A stretch of 64,000 nt of DNA, from positions 16,213,154-16,277,153 of the forward strand of contig NC_079902.1 in the NCBI RefSeq assembly GCF_024868665.1. Reading direction: 5' to 3'. This DNA is from Triplophysa rosa. Taxonomy: Eukaryota; Chordata; Actinopteri; Cypriniformes; Nemacheilidae. The translations under genes and the position numbers were made by a program. Below the pieces are notes generated by a model. The model did not search any database. It worked only from the letters and a program-made list of their open reading frames with translations, and was not told where the DNA came from. Positions 1 through 42,385 of this stretch are shown here, piece after piece; within the stretch, counting starts at the first letter, position 1; each line of letters starts with the position of its first letter.

Positions 1-2227
1 TTCAAAACCGCATCTGTTAGAAAGCACCCGCTTGTCTTCATTGGACACCTCCAGATGCTGCCCTAAAGGCATCTGGCAGCCCTGAAAGCATTCTCCTCCC
101 ATTTATCTTAACTGTAATGGCCATACAGCTTGTCAAGTCTTATCATCAGTGTCTACTTCCATAATTCCTTTGTCTCAAAACAGCAAAAAGTTATATTTGT
201 CTTTGTGCCCACACCAAGTACAAACACTGTGAGCGGTCTGCGGTAATACCTGATGTCTGGGGCTCTTGAAGGGACAAATAAATGGAACAGGAACACCATT
301 TGCATTTCACAGATGTGGACGCACGATGGAAATGAACCCGCTGTTATCTGGGCCATTCAGAGCAGATAAAATGAAGTCAGGCCAGATCAGGGCTGTAATG
401 AAGAGCCCACCAATGGGCGAATTATTATCTTTAGTGCGCGCCGAAATGAGAATATCACTTAATTCCTAGAATAATAACCGCATGGTAACTCACACAGTGG
501 CTTTTGACATGCCTTGGCCACATGTGAAAGCCATTTACGCTGTCTCCTACTGATCTGGGAAAGTTATTTCCTGAGGGGATCTTCATTTTTCAGCAATAGA
601 CTTTGCTTCTTTCCTTCAGGGCGTCTCATCTTTTCAAGAATTAACCTTGTTTGGCTTTCATTATGGCTCACGCACTAGTGTCTCTTCATCTTTTCTGTGA
701 GATAAAAGGCAGGCTGCCGATCGCACAAAGTGCGTCTTTAATTTTCTTAATGGCAAAAGAAACCAACGTCAGTATGGGAAGTTGTACGAGTAAGAGTAGC
801 AGTGTTGCTCCGGGGGTTGTTGTGACAGTCGCAGCTGTGTTCGCTTTCGATCTGTAGGAATAATGTACTACTTTTCACAAGAAAATGTGGGAAAAGAGAT
901 AGGAAAGTCAGAGGAGGAAAAAAACCCTCTCATAACAACATTTCAGCAGGGAGCTCAACCCCGGGGAGGAATTTGCTCTGCTCATGTGACTACCCATGTG
1001 AATAGTAGTTGTTAAATCATCATTCACAGGGAGCGCAGGGAGTGTGTGGAGAGCGAGGTTGCTGAAGAGAGGCAGTTGGAAGAGGACTGCAAACCATGCA
1101 GATAATTCACAAAACAGGTTTCTGGTGGCTTGTTGCAAGCAAACCAGAGCTGAAGCTTTCGCTTTCAAACCTACAGCTGTAACGATACGGCCGCCAAGTA
1201 AAAGCCAGTTAGTGTATATTTCTTTGGGTGGCATCTGTCAGCATCCATCTGTCTGATGGATTTCTCACTCCTAGAACACGAAACCCATTACCAACAGAAA
1301 TAAAATAACAATTCTGGGTGAAATATGGGTATTCACACACTGTGAAAAAACAACTCACTCACATGCTGCCGTGTACTAACTGCTGAGCAAGGATAGCTCG
1401 CCCTAATATGACAATGAGGGTGACCCTGGTATCTGTCAGGTCCTGTTTTAGCAGGGGAGCGGAACAAGCAAAGCCATTGTCTCATTTCTGAATGACAGCC
1501 ATCATGTTGCACTCTGACGGGTGGTCATATCTCCAGGCCCTGAAGGACAACACGGGGACACGCTGTCATGAGCATACGAGCCTCTCTCCTCTCTTCTCTA
1601 CTCACCTGTGACAGTGTCTGGACAACCTTTAACAGGAACCCTCAGGGGACCGGTAGGGCTTGATGATGTAAACCACTCTCAGACTTCATTGGCTTCCTTG
1701 TCTGTTATTAATTTTCCTCAGGGTGGGTGTCCCGAGGGCCACTGTATGCAGGGTGAAGACCACCTTAGAGACATCTAGGAGATGAAAAGAAGTAAACAAG
1801 AGAGCTCCATATGTTATCCGTCATAAGCGCTCAAAGTCTATTAAAGCCAGGTGGCATCAACGGGAAGTAATCTAATTCAGTTGTGAATGCATACAGTATA
1901 GTGTCTGAATAAAATCATCTCCTGTGGTGGTCACAAGACATTCCTGCAATAATGTAAACCAAAACTCAAAATTCTCAAATGCCTTCTTTATGAATGTAAT
2001 GAGTTTCGGCAGAAATCGAGAGCTCAAGGTCTAGGCACTAGGGAAGCTTTTAACAATATATCTTGAGCAGACCGTGAACCTGACAGTACATTTTTATGAT
2101 CTCTCAGGGATACAAAATTACATTTTCCATGTCCAGTAATATAGCTCTTTTCTTTTGTTTTGATACAAACTAAGTAAATCAATATTGTAAAAAACATACA
2201 GACGTATGTGGACAATATAGTTTGTTG

Positions 2228-2508
2228 GGTGACACTTTACAATAAGGTTGTATTTGTTAACATTTGTTAACATTTGTTAATGAATTAACTAACATAAATT
2301 AAAAATGGATTCATTTATTTATGTTAATTTTAGCATTTACTACTACTTTTTAAAAACAAGTTAACATTAGTCAATGCACAGTGAACTAACATGAACAATT
2401 GTATTTGCATTAACTAACATGGCCTAAGATTACTAAATGCTGAAAAACGATATTGCTTACAGTTAGATTGTTACTTATGTTAACAAATACAACCTTACTG
2501 TAAAGTTA
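2228..2508. repeat. MITE with terminal inverted repeats, 'acactttacaataaggtt' type
   Basis: The left end reads gacactttacaataaggtt and then gtatttgttaac. The right end reads gttaacaaatacaacctta followed by ctgtaaagttaa, an inverted match with few changes. The interior is rich in gttaac and ttagttaa words. This is a common teleost non-autonomous DNA element type, recognised from memory of zebrafish repeats. A half copy lies at 12010-12187. Confidence 0.7.
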
Positions 2509-4426
2509 ATTTCAAAAGAATGGTTTTAAGCATCTTTTGAAGTTGAACGCTTACATTTTTATTTTTGTATTGTGAATAGTGGAAACTGAGGCATTCAATT
2601 GCACATTCTTCATAATTTCATATGGATTGTATATACAGTATATTAATGCAGTAAATTAAAAATAAAAATATTTAAACCAGCCAGGAAATATTTAAACCTA
2701 GCATGATGGTCCTAGGACTATTGAGCCTCTGATGTTTGAAAAAAACAAACCTTACCACGCAAATCAATGCGACGCTCAAGGTAGCCTCATAATAGATATA
2801 TAGAATATTTTTTTCAATGAGAGTACAAGCTTAAATTGGGTTAATCTTGGTCAAGAAAAAGTCTTTAGGGTTTGTCCTAATACAGCAAAGCAGCATCAAT
2901 AGAAATCAAAGCTCAGTGATTTCATTTGATAGGAGCTCTTCAGTAGCTTTGAATGTTCTCGGGTTTCTAGAAATCAAGACAGAATTGTATTAACAAAATT
3001 AGTCCTTTGAACTATATAACAATATTCTGAAGAATATAACAATATTTTATAAAAGGTTTAGATTTCTAAACTAGAAATTGGCATTTAATCCGTTTTAAAT
3101 GACTACAAACACATTTGTATTAATGCACCAAGTTGATGTGTTACCTAGCAACAGCAAACTGCCTGCTGTTAGACTAATGAACTATATAAAATGGTGAAAT
3201 AAATTGTTTATTCCAATAATAACTGATACATTTAACTGCTTATTGAACATTGAAGAACACCCCTTACCTGTTGTAAAATCACTTTAATGCATATCCTCTC
3301 ATGGCCTGTTGCTTTAATATTTCATTCACCTCAGAACGCATGGTGGGCGTCAGTTCTGCTATCATCTGTTCTTAAATAACTTCCTTTCTGTATACAGATG
3401 AATACCAATTCCAGAGTCGTGCAAAAGTTACATTCAAGCTCATTTCAATACATTACAAGCCTCCACAGCAGCGCAGAGAAACAAGTTACTATTAAATGAT
3501 GTGTTTACTGCTCTGTGCTACACTGCATAAAACACTTTAATAATCAGAAAAAGCGTTGATTTGTGACATTAATCTTAATGCAGTATTGTATTTGTGCGTG
3601 TGTGCGCGTGCATCTTTCGCCGTATGTCTAAGCATAACATATTACTCAGAATCGCTACTGAGACAGATGAGGGTGAGCTCAGCGATGTAATTTCTCATCA
3701 TAACACAACACACACATAAATATTAATAGCAAGGTTTTGGGCTGGTGGGCATGAATCATTTTTGTAGACAGAAGAGATCCACCCATGCATGCCCAGAAAC
3801 AGCATTTAGGAAAAAGCCGAGATAAACAGCAGCGCTCCGGGGTATGGCAGCGTTTAATGCTTCCAAGACCTCAGACAATCAGACGAATCAGACATTTGTT
3901 GAGTCTACTTGAAGCATACTTACATACTGACTGAAGGCGACTGCCAGATCCTATTCATTAACAGAGGCTGTAGTCATGCTGGCTGTCAGTCTAAACAACC
4001 GTGTGCACTGACTGGCTTTGACACAGGCATGATTCTTAATGAGGAATAAGGACAGAATCATAATGTGCGGTCATCTTGCTGTTGCAGGTACCTGAGGACA
4101 AGCATCATTGTGTTGTATTGAGCGAACCAATATGAAGCATTATCAAAAAAAAACTTTATAGTTTGAGAAAGTGCAATGCATTCAACGTTTTCCAGGCACC
4201 CCATTTAAAAATGCATGAATGCCATTGCGTACATAACAATAGATCAATGCAAATGGCATTTATTTGAAACATAACGGAATAATTTTCTAAAAATATTTTA
4301 ATAAAGTTTCTTGAGTTTTAAATGTGAAAACGAGCTGAAGAGAACAGTTTGAAACTATTTACATTTACTATTTACATCAAAAGAGCAAAAACAGTCTATT
4401 GTGTCTAATATGTAAGTTACTCCATA

Positions 4427-4590
4427 TTAAAGGGATGTTTCACACAACAGTGAAAATTCTTCCATCGTTTACTCACCCTCATGTCATTTCAAACCTATAT
4501 GACTTCTGCAGAACACAAAAGAAAACATTTTGATGAATGTTTGATGAATCTCCGTTGACTTCCATTGCATAGGCTCAAAACCACAGAACT
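4427..4590. repeat. Left half of TTAA-type foldback MITE (copy a)
   Basis: It begins TTAAAGGGATGTTTCAC, then carries the family words tttactcaccctcatgtcat and ctgcagaacacaaaagaa, and decays after about 4580. The mirrored right arm is not recognisable, so this is a truncated copy. It lies about 190 bp before tnmd exon 3. Seven further copies occur in the window. Confidence 0.7.
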
Positions 4591-4777
4591 CTTATGTGAA
4601 AAACTCAATAATACTGTTCAAAACCAAGACATAAAGTCTGCAGGAAAATACATACAATTTTAAGACTACAGCTTATGTGTCCAAAATCTTTCACTTTTAC
4701 ACAGAAAATTGCAGATTGAAACATGCCATGGTAGCACGCTGTAAACGTAGTTTGTTGTGTTGTGCGTCTCTCAACAG

Positions 4778-23911
<19,134 letters not shown>

Positions 23912-24735
23912 GGAAGACGGTCTGAACCAGTGGTGCTATGCTGCTCAGGGGTATGCGTAGGCCAGCTTCATTTGTGTGAAGAGTCACATGCTAAAAATGT
24001 GTATTCGTTGTCTAAAACATATATAGTTCTCAATATTTCAATTTTAAATGTATATGTATACATACAATATATGGGTATGCATACCGTGTCCAATGTTTTT
24101 GATCTGTTGTTTTTCACAACTTTTACTGTTCCAACTATGCTAGCTCATTTGATATCTTAAAGTATGACAAATTGCCAAACATCGAAGTACAAACATTCTA
24201 TGAAGGATCTCTATTAATATTGTCATTAAAACTGCATGTATGACTATTACAGAATCAATATATTACGGTTATATAAGATAGTGTATTAGATTATAGCATA
24301 TGGTCACACAGCATGCCATGCCAATTACCCATATATAATTCTCTTCTATACACTGCTGCATGTTGTATGATTGCTGATTTTGTATGAACTTATAAAAGTA
24401 ATCTTGCACTTTTCTTAATCTTCTTTAAAATGCAGAACAGAAACTTGAACAGAATACTATGGACTGTTACTGTGGTCTGTACAATCCATTTAGACCTTTA
24501 GAAACATGGGTGAACATGTAGTTGCTGTTGCTCAGTAAACAGAAATTGTTTTAGTTCCATTCTGTGTTTTTTGTGTGTGTATGTTTGTACTAAAGCTGCA
24601 CATGACATGACCCTTTTTGAGGGCCCTTGATCAGAGGCATTGGAAATCCGGTAATATAAGTAAATGTACAGTAAATTGCATGTTTATATTATAAAATATT
24701 ATTTTAATTGTATTTATACAATACAATTTATATAT

Positions 24736-25207
24736 AGTCTTTTTGAATACTCGATTCTGATTGGCTGGAAGGTGCACAGTAAAATCGCCAGTGTTAAAAA
24801 AAGGTCAAATTAACACTCACGGTGTACATATAATCCACACTCTCAAAATGTGGATTATATAAACACTGTGAGAGTTAATTTGACCCTTTTTAACACTGGC
24901 GATTTTGCTGTGTGTGCATTAAAACCCTTTAACGCACAGGTAGCTCCAGTAAGTTTGATTACATTTGAAATTTAACTGACAAGATCGCTGTAATTTTCAC
25001 CTGTTTGATCTAAAATTTCACTGTAAACATCAATAAAAGATTTAACTTGGCAAATGACCACGGTATAAGCGGGATAATCCACAGCTAGCCGTGCGTTAAA
25101 GGAGTTTAATGCACTTCGCAGAGGCAAAGCTTCACGGCAGGTGGTTCTTGGCCTCCACGTCGTGCATTAAAACCCTTTAATGCACGGCTAGCTGTGGATT
25201 ATCCCTT
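24736..25207. repeat. Outer palindromic repeat with 44 bp arms
   Basis: Bases 25071-25114 (ggataatccacagctagccg... to tttaatgcac) and 25162-25205 (gtgcattaaaaccctttaat... to ggattatcc) are inverted copies with few mismatches, around a 47-base spacer. The motif gtgcattaaaacccttta also occurs at about 24915. Upstream cgattctgattggctggaag looks like the other end of the same repeat, split by the foldback element at 24775-24912. Limits are approximate. Confidence 0.65.
24775..24912. repeat. Foldback element, about 63 bp arms
   Basis: The left arm begins cacagtaaaatcgccagtgt and ends acatataatccaca. The right arm begins tgtggattatat and ends acactggcgattttgctgtg. A loop of about 10 bases lies between them. 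The arms pair along nearly their whole length, so single strands could form a long hairpin. It appears to be inserted inside a larger repeat (see 24736-25207). Confidence 0.85.
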
Positions 25208-25208
25208 A

Positions 25209-25432
25209 TTTAAAGCATAGATTACCCAAAAATGAAAAATCTTTCATCAACCTATAACTTTCTTGTTTCTGTAGAACACAAAATAAGATAATTTAAAGAA
25301 CGTTGGTAACCAGACAACATTGAGGCCCTGTTGACTTACAGTGTATAAGGACAAAAAACCACAACGTTTTGAAGGCATGTGGGTGAATAAATGATGTCCA
25401 AGTTTTAATTTTTGGATGAACTATCCCTTTAA
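25209..25432. repeat. TTAA-type foldback MITE (copy d)
   Basis: It begins TTTAAAGCATAGATTACCC and ends GGATGAACTATCCCTTTAA. Internal landmarks are ttctgtagaacacaaaataa and gtgggtgaataaatgatg. It is short and diverged compared with copies g and h. Confidence 0.75.
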
Positions 25433-28314
25433 TGCTAAAATATTACTGCTTAGAACTCTGAAAATGAGGCTTTTATCTGAATTGAATTCAGTGTAGAACA
25501 GCAGATCAAACAGTTACATTCAAGTTGTGACATTGTTAACACTATCATTATACATTTAAATCTCTGAGATTTAATCAATTCTCTGATCTAACAGAAATGA
25601 TGTATGAAATTCATCTTTTCAACTCAGTCTTAATGCAACTTTTTTCTTACTTCTGAATAAAAGTTTCAAGGTCTGCTACTAACTTGTTGCTGCGTAAAAA
25701 CAGATGCTAAATTATCTAAAAAGACACGGTGTCATAAAATGGATGAGGAACAGTGACAAGCAGTTAGTAAGTATCTCTTCTGCAGATTCATTGGTTGCTG
25801 CAAATCTGTAGACAAAGACATAAAGGTATAAAAGCAGTTCTATTCACAAAATAAAGTGATTTCTAGTTACCCATATTAAACATTTCCCTTCAATAAAACA
25901 AATCAGGAGTGAGCAATTGGGATCTATTACAAATTTTACTGTCGTGAAATGTAATTTGGGATCACATTTACATCCAAATGATAATTAATCCATCTCCTGT
26001 GCCATGGCCTACCAGCTAAACTTCAAGACTATACAAAACCAGATTAGCAACATGTATATTTTTTTATATTCTCACAAGGCACAAGCAAACCTTGAAAGGC
26101 ATTATACTGGCAGCACACCAATACATCAATTCTGAGAAAGCAACAAAAAGAGTAGAACACTGGGCTTTCATCTCAAACAAAAGATGCCACGTCTGTGACA
26201 AACAACTGCCATGAAGCCACAAATCAAAGACGCAGGAAGTTAAAATTCACCTTGATGTTTATCTGTTTCACTTCCACGGTCAGTTTTCTTCTATCTTCTT
26301 CAGCCATCTCTGTTCTCGAAACACTTCTGTCGTCTGCAAATACTGAGATCTAATTTACTAGAGACCCGGGGTAAATGGATCAAAGCAAAAACTGAAAATA
26401 TCTCATGGAAAGCATATTACATCCAATCCTGTTTTTTTATCACAATGCCTGAAAGTCTTTTGAGACACCAGCGCTCATCTTGATGCGACGCTGTCAGAAA
26501 GTGACCTCAAACATCAGTGGGGCCGTCATACCGAGGGTTACATAAAGTCTTAACACTTATCTCTAAATAGGGAGAAAAAATATCAGTTATTGTAAAATCA
26601 GCCTTGGGACATAGGAATTATGCATTTTATGTATTTCTTATCCACAACAAAATCGCAAATAGCGGTTAAATATAGGTGTATTTTTAAATGTTACAATAAT
26701 AACCTTACACTTCATGTTCAGATATTAAATATTAGTAAGACTTCAGCAGCAGTATGTAGCTATAACAACTTACGTCCACATTTAGATGTACTGCAGATAA
26801 ACAAACCTAAGAAAATTTAATTCAAGCTCAAGCACTGCTATGATGTAAAAGATTGAAAGTACTGTAAGCCTGCAGCAACAGTGACTGCATTAGTCTGAGG
26901 GCAAAAAATCAGCGAAAGGAGGTGGAGAGACTGCACATTGCACACATGTATAGGCATGTGAATTAATTCCTTTTGTTAGCAAATCAAAAGTGCATTGTAA
27001 TTTACCTCCAAGCTGTTTGTTTTAGTTCCCAGGATTTAACTTGTATACTTGGAGCAGGTTGCCTGGGTTTTCTGCTCGAAAACAGTCTAAGGCCTTCTAG
27101 GGGAGAGAAACGCTGTGATTGAGATGTGTCACTACTGCCCTCCAGTGTTTCTGTGTGCATATGGTAGTAGTGTTATGCATTGGGTTGATATGACATGGGA
27201 AATAAAGCAGAGTGTTGATCGTATCATTTTTCAAAGCTGAAATTTTATCAATTCAAGCGGCGGAGGGATACAGGGTTAGAAGTTTAATAGCTATGTCAGA
27301 ATATTGCTTTTAACTTCCATAAATGCTTGCTGTGAAGCGACCGCTTTAAAAATTTGATGTTAATATAAAGTGATGAACAAAGGACATAATTGGAATGGAT
27401 GTCATTGGTTTTAGTTCAGCAGAGAAATGAAAGCATTGTTTGCTCTTCTTTGTGTGCATGTGTGTGAAGCAGTATCCTGGTGTGTGAGTAATCTTAGCGC
27501 TGCTCCTCGCTGGAGGCAGATTTCTAATGACCACCATCCCTCAGCCACCCCACCACTCCATACCAGAGAGAGGCCATGATGCCATAAACACTCGGTCTCT
27601 TCAAGCATGTCATTGGCCCCCAGCTTCTTGTCGTCTTGCTTTAAAAATAGACCGTTCCTAGAGCTCGCTTTTGCTGCTGTGTTGATTTAAAGACCTGGAA
27701 TGACTGCTGAATCACAGCTGTCTACAAATTTCAATAGGCCTACTTTTCTTGCATTCTTCTCTTTGAACTAAAAAAGGTTGTTAGCAGTTTAGGGATTATA
27801 CTTTAAAAATAGGTTTTCAGGAAGTAAACGGATATTATTGACATGTAAGAATTTCTTTTTACGACTAATCACTTTTAATAGGTAGTTAGGTAACACAGTC
27901 AGAGTACCCTGCAGTGCATGCTGTATACTTCATCTTCACACGTTAAATTTTGACACCATTTTCTTTAGAACTTGAAATAGCTTTTAATTGCATGTGTGTA
28001 GTTGAGCTCATATTCATTTAGGAGACCACACAAAGCATTTGTACTTTTAAAGATGTAAGTGTCACATTTCCAACAAATTATGGGAAAAACTTTTTCAAGT
28101 TACACCACACTTTAATTTCCTTCAACTAGCCTATAAATTAGCCTTTATCTCAGTGTCTTCACATATGAAAACTTACTCTATATATAGATTGAACAACATG
28201 TTCACAATTGAAGCATATTGTTACAAAATGTCAAAAATTTGTCTTCTGTATTTTTTCTGCGCAATAACTAAAAATATCGAGTAGTGTTAAAGAGTTGCTT
28301 CACAGTGCAATAAA

Positions 28315-28470
28315 ACAAAACAAACAAAAAAAAACATTTTAAAGAACCACTGAATAACCTTTAACATCTGAAGAAACGTTGTGTTTCACAAAAGGTTCTT
28401 TGTAGTAGAAGGTTCTTCAGACTATAAAAAGAAATAAAGAAATGGATCTTATAAGAACCCTTTTGGTTGT
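28315..28470. repeat. Probable short interspersed repeat with 'aaagaacc / ggttcttt' ends
   Basis: The left part reads tttaaagaaccactgaataa and the right part reads ggttctttgtagtagaaggt and cttataagaaccctttt, so the ends are partly inverted. The type resembles a common zebrafish repeat. Borders are uncertain. Confidence 0.4.
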
Positions 28471-28792
28471 CCAATCTTTGGTAGCACTTTATTTTAATGG
28501 CAGGGTGGGTGATCCTGTCCAGAAACATTTTTTGTCATGTTGGTTGGAAATCTCTTCACATCCTGATAGCAATCAAGAAGTATAGTGGTCAAATTTTTAT
28601 AATTATATATCGCCAGTGAAAGGCGTAGGACCAAAAAACGTTCGTCCAATCAAAACGTTCTGGCCGAACGCTGTGACTGGTCATGTGTACATTTTCAGCC
28701 AACGTATTTTGCATACCACTGTGCACCCTGTTCACGCAGAGCAGCCATCATATGTCATCAGCGCTCACGTCCGTTGTGTCAATGTAGGGAGA

Positions 28793-29026
28793 ATGGCGGA
28801 CAATCAGCAACAATTAAACTTTCCTGCGGAACCGACAACAAGTAAATCAACAAAACGAAAGTCAGTTTTTGAAAAAGCAGTGACGAAAAAAACGTCAACG
28901 ATCATGAAAGAGAAAAAACTCGACTTAACATTGGTTCAGCTTTGGCTCCGGCAGGCAAAGGGTCTGAAAGACGATACCATGGTTGCTCTCTTTCTTTTGG
29001 ACAGGTATGCTTCGAGAAGAATGTAA
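28793..29026 (+). CDS. Unassigned 77-residue ORF, probably repeat-borne
   Basis: The frame begins at ATG GCG GAC in a ggagaATGG context. The protein is hydrophilic and Lys-rich at first (SKSTKRKSVFEKAVTKKT), then LVQLWLRQAKGLKDDTMVALFLLDRYASRR. A good donor (AG|gtatgc at about 29004) follows the FLLDR codons, so it may be a first exon and the last few residues may be intron. From memory, the pattern 'GLK.D..VA.FLLD.Y' recurs in many predicted fish proteins linked with transposon-like sequence. I do not recognise a function. Confidence 0.3.
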   Translation: MADNQQQLNFPAEPTTSKSTKRKSVFEKAVTKKTSTIMKEKKLDLTLVQLWLRQAKGLKDDTMVALFLLDRYASRRM

Positions 29027-29483
29027 TGGATTTCATTCGTTACGTGGGTTTACGAAATGCGTTCACGTGTTTGGAGGAGGCGTGGCTTTGGACGGCGAAT
29101 CGCATAGACATAGAGGGTGGGATTATAATGTCAGTGCTAGCAGGCTAAAATTAGCACCTTTCCAAATCAATGCCTATTCAAAAACCGGATTTTCACTCGA
29201 ATATAAAAACTAGCTTCAGTTGTCCCTTTATGTTCATTTTAACTAATGCTACAATTTAATAATGTCCATGTTGATGGGCAGGGCGAATTTTATGCATGAT
29301 ACACGTGATGCAGTATTAGTAGAAAAGCGCAAGACATGTTCAAACCGTGTCAACCGTTTTTAATAAATAACCACATTATGTTACCATTTAGCTCAGTTCA
29401 TACTTGTGGCTACAGTTGCATTTAACAGCTCTAGTATTGTGTTTTCCTGGATGTTGTTGTTTTATTTTCTGTGTTGCCTGTAG

Positions 29484-29650
29484 GGTTCAGAGTGCTGTGT
29501 AATCTGCAGCTGTGTGTGAATAGTAGACTTGGGGGTGAGAGCTCCAGCATGTACCAGCTGCCAGATGGCTCCCCCATCCCCCCCACCCCCACATCCCAGA
29601 GTGTAGGCTACGGCCAGCGAACGCCGCTCAAAACCCATGCCACTGAGTAA
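29484..29650 (+). CDS. Candidate terminal exon, gene unknown
   Basis: A pyrimidine-rich tract ending ttgcctgtag precedes an open frame of about 55 codons ending in TAA at 29648-29650. It reads FRVLCNLQLCVNS, then GGESSSMYQLPDG, then SPIPPTPTSQSVGYGQRTPL. The low-complexity but protein-like Pro/Ser/Thr composition, and a GC content above the neighbourhood, suggest a real C-terminal exon. I cannot name the family and found no matching upstream exon. An antisense frame is also open here, which weakens the case. Confidence 0.3.
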
Positions 29651-32211
29651 TAACACAATCATTTCTATCCTCACCCCAAGTCATGGCTCACACCGAGCTG
29701 CAGGTGTGAAAACCGTTTTGTGTCCGCTTGCGGTCACAACATCCCGCATAGTTGTTTACATTTGCCCACAAGACCAAATTGAATTCATTACGCATAAGAG
29801 AAGAGCGGACGCAGTTAAAATGCCGATGCTCTTTCTCACCCACTCAAACGAGGGCATCTATAGCTTCTCATCTTTGATTGTCAATTACTCTTTCGCCGTT
29901 TTATTTCCTGTAGTTAACAGATTGCGCTCGCCCGAAGTTGCCGCGGCAACTGCATATAGTCTCCAGACGGAATAGTCGAGTTGAATAAGAGCGCATATGG
30001 TTAGAAACAGAACTCCCTGCAGCAGATTTGATTCACAGCAAGATGTTGTGAGATACCTGCGAGTGCATCTGACCTCTGTTAATTCATATTAACAGAAGAA
30101 GCACTTGTGGGGATGAACCGGGAACAGAAGCTGTTCTAAACAATGGAACGGTGGTGGCAACAACAACCTTCTTTTTCTCAGCTAATGTGTAATCTTGAGA
30201 TGTAATTTCCAGTGCAAAAGGGAACAGGAGATCACAAGTTTCTGTTAAGGCAAAATGTGTTTTTATTATGTCTTCTCCTTTGGTTGTCTCACTTTTATTT
30301 TTTTTTTAGAAAAAAATCTATTCTACTACAAGAACATTTAAAACAAAAGAAAAGCTCCAAGAAAAGCCAAGGTAAAATGATAGGAAAAGCACTGGCATAC
30401 GTTTACCCTTAAAAACGTCAAAAGCTGTGGTCGACAAAATTTTACACAAAACGGGTCACATGCTGGCCATAGTGCAGTGCAGCGGAACAGTTTTCTCATA
30501 CGAAAAAAATCACGGATTGTCCTGTTGACGTAGTATTGCTTAATACAAGTTGTAGCCATGATTGTCAGTGCAGCACTGTCAATATTTCGCTGCGCTCTGG
30601 TTCCAGACGAACAGAATTAGTGGCAGAGGCCTGCTGCCCACCATCAGCTTCTGGGTGTCAGGACGTCCACATTTACACCTGACTTCAGTCAATTTAGCTC
30701 AAATTTAGTTTGTGATGAACAAGGTGGCAACGGCCACACGGTCTGCTAGTGGAAATGTAGCTATTAAGAGAGTGTGCTCTAGATTCATTGAATATAAATG
30801 AGGCGAGGAAGGAGTGGAGGCCAAACACAGAAGACTACAAATAAATACATTTAACAAGTCTAACAAGATCTATCTAAATGTCACAGACAACACCAGCTGC
30901 GTATGAGACAAAATCTGTGTCAAACTTTGTCCTGAAAAACAGGTGTGTAAAGAAAAGCATCAATAATGTAAAAAAGGGTAAAAGTATGACAGCTCGAAAG
31001 GCAGAAACCAAAGGCATTTATAGCACATACGCTCTGTAAAAATTGCTTTAAACATGTCACAGTGAACAAGAACAGCATAAAGCTTAATCTCATGAAGCTA
31101 CTTTCGTATCCCCGTATATTGAAAAATAGATAAAATATGAAAGGTGTGCAGATTATATGGAATGCTCTGAATTGAAAAATACAGCTTGCGATAAACAAAC
31201 ATACTAGTTTTATGTTATGGGTAAAATTAGCCCTACACACTGCATAATTTCCCTCATTTTTGCATTCGTTTAAAAAGACTTTTATACAGAATTTAAAAAT
31301 TCAGAAAATAAATAAATTTGTGGCCATAAATTGAATCTCGATTGTATATTATATTTATATATGTATATATACTGCGTTCCATTTCGTATGAACAAGATTA
31401 TAATCGGGGAAATACTTTAGCAGATGATTTTGGAATTTGTCACTATATTCTCTAGTCTGTTATTATATACACACACACACAAAGTCTACTTGAACTGTCT
31501 CTTTGGACAGACAATGCCCACTTCCGTAAAAAAAAGCATTGCTTTGAATTTGAGCGTGATGGTATTATTGGAAAGGGAATGAGATAATGTCCTAATTCTG
31601 TTTGAAAAACAGTGTATCATATAATCCTCCCTTCAATCCATCACTTCCAAAAACAAAGCATTAACCACCTGCAGCCTTCCCATGAGGCACTCTCTCTGTC
31701 CTCTTCCAAAAGGCATACTTCTGGGGTTTGAAGTCCAATGACATCGCTACATGAAAGAGAAACAAAGGCATCTCCATCTTGTGAATCCCATAAAACTGTG
31801 TTTATCCTGAAGTCAACGGTATGTTGTTGGTTTTATTTTGGCTAACCACCAACTCCTTTGGTCCCTCGGCTGGATTAAATCTTTGGATTTGTCTGTGGAG
31901 ATAAGCAGAGACAAAAACATCTCGACTGGCACATACGGTGGGAATTTCCCTGGTTGGAGAATGGCTGCTCTCTTGTTGGGGTTCAAAGGGGGTGACAGAG
32001 AGCAGTCCAAAAAGAGCTTTTATGACATCACGGTCGGTATCCCTTAACGTTCAATATCAAAAGTACAATTTCACAACAACATTGAGTAAACGACAGTCTT
32101 CAGGTCAGCGGCGATTCTAACAATCAAGAGCAATAAATTACAGATCATCTGCTCCGCTGAAAAAAAATCCAACATGTTGGCCGATTGTGTCCATGTTCCA
32201 CCGCTGATGCT

Positions 32212-42385
<10,174 letters not shown>

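Larger units (their letters stand above)
1..4777. other. Flank or intron upstream of tnmd exon 3
   Basis: No coding exon could be supported here. If the gene follows the usual seven-exon plan, the exons for the cytoplasmic tail and the single transmembrane helix should lie 5' of exon 3. I looked for a splice acceptor followed by about 20 hydrophobic codons and a donor, and found none, so these exons are probably outside the window. The only structured pieces I see are a TIR-bearing MITE at 2228-2508 and a half foldback element at 4427-4590. The rest looks like ordinary AT-rich fish intron. Confidence 0.6.
23912..32211. other. Region between tnmd and elf4 (tail to tail)
   Basis: The 3' UTRs of both genes should lie at its two edges. 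ATTAAA at 24225-24230 (+) and AATAAA at 31832-31837 (- strand) are candidate polyadenylation signals, neither proven. It also holds nested palindromic repeats (24736-25207), a foldback MITE (25209-25432), a repeat-borne reading frame (28793-29026) and an unassigned exon-like frame (29484-29650). From 25433 to 28300 and from 29651 to 31800 I see nothing specific beyond AT-rich single-copy-looking sequence. Confidence 0.6.

Noticed and set aside
651..857. Open frame with MAKETNVSM as a possible tnmd first exon
   Set aside because: The start resembles TNMD only by MAK; no transmembrane helix, no fitting donor and no matching residues follow.
24427..24600. Possible CRISPR-like or tandem array signals in short repeated words
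   Set aside because: No regular repeat-spacer spacing; the organism is a vertebrate.
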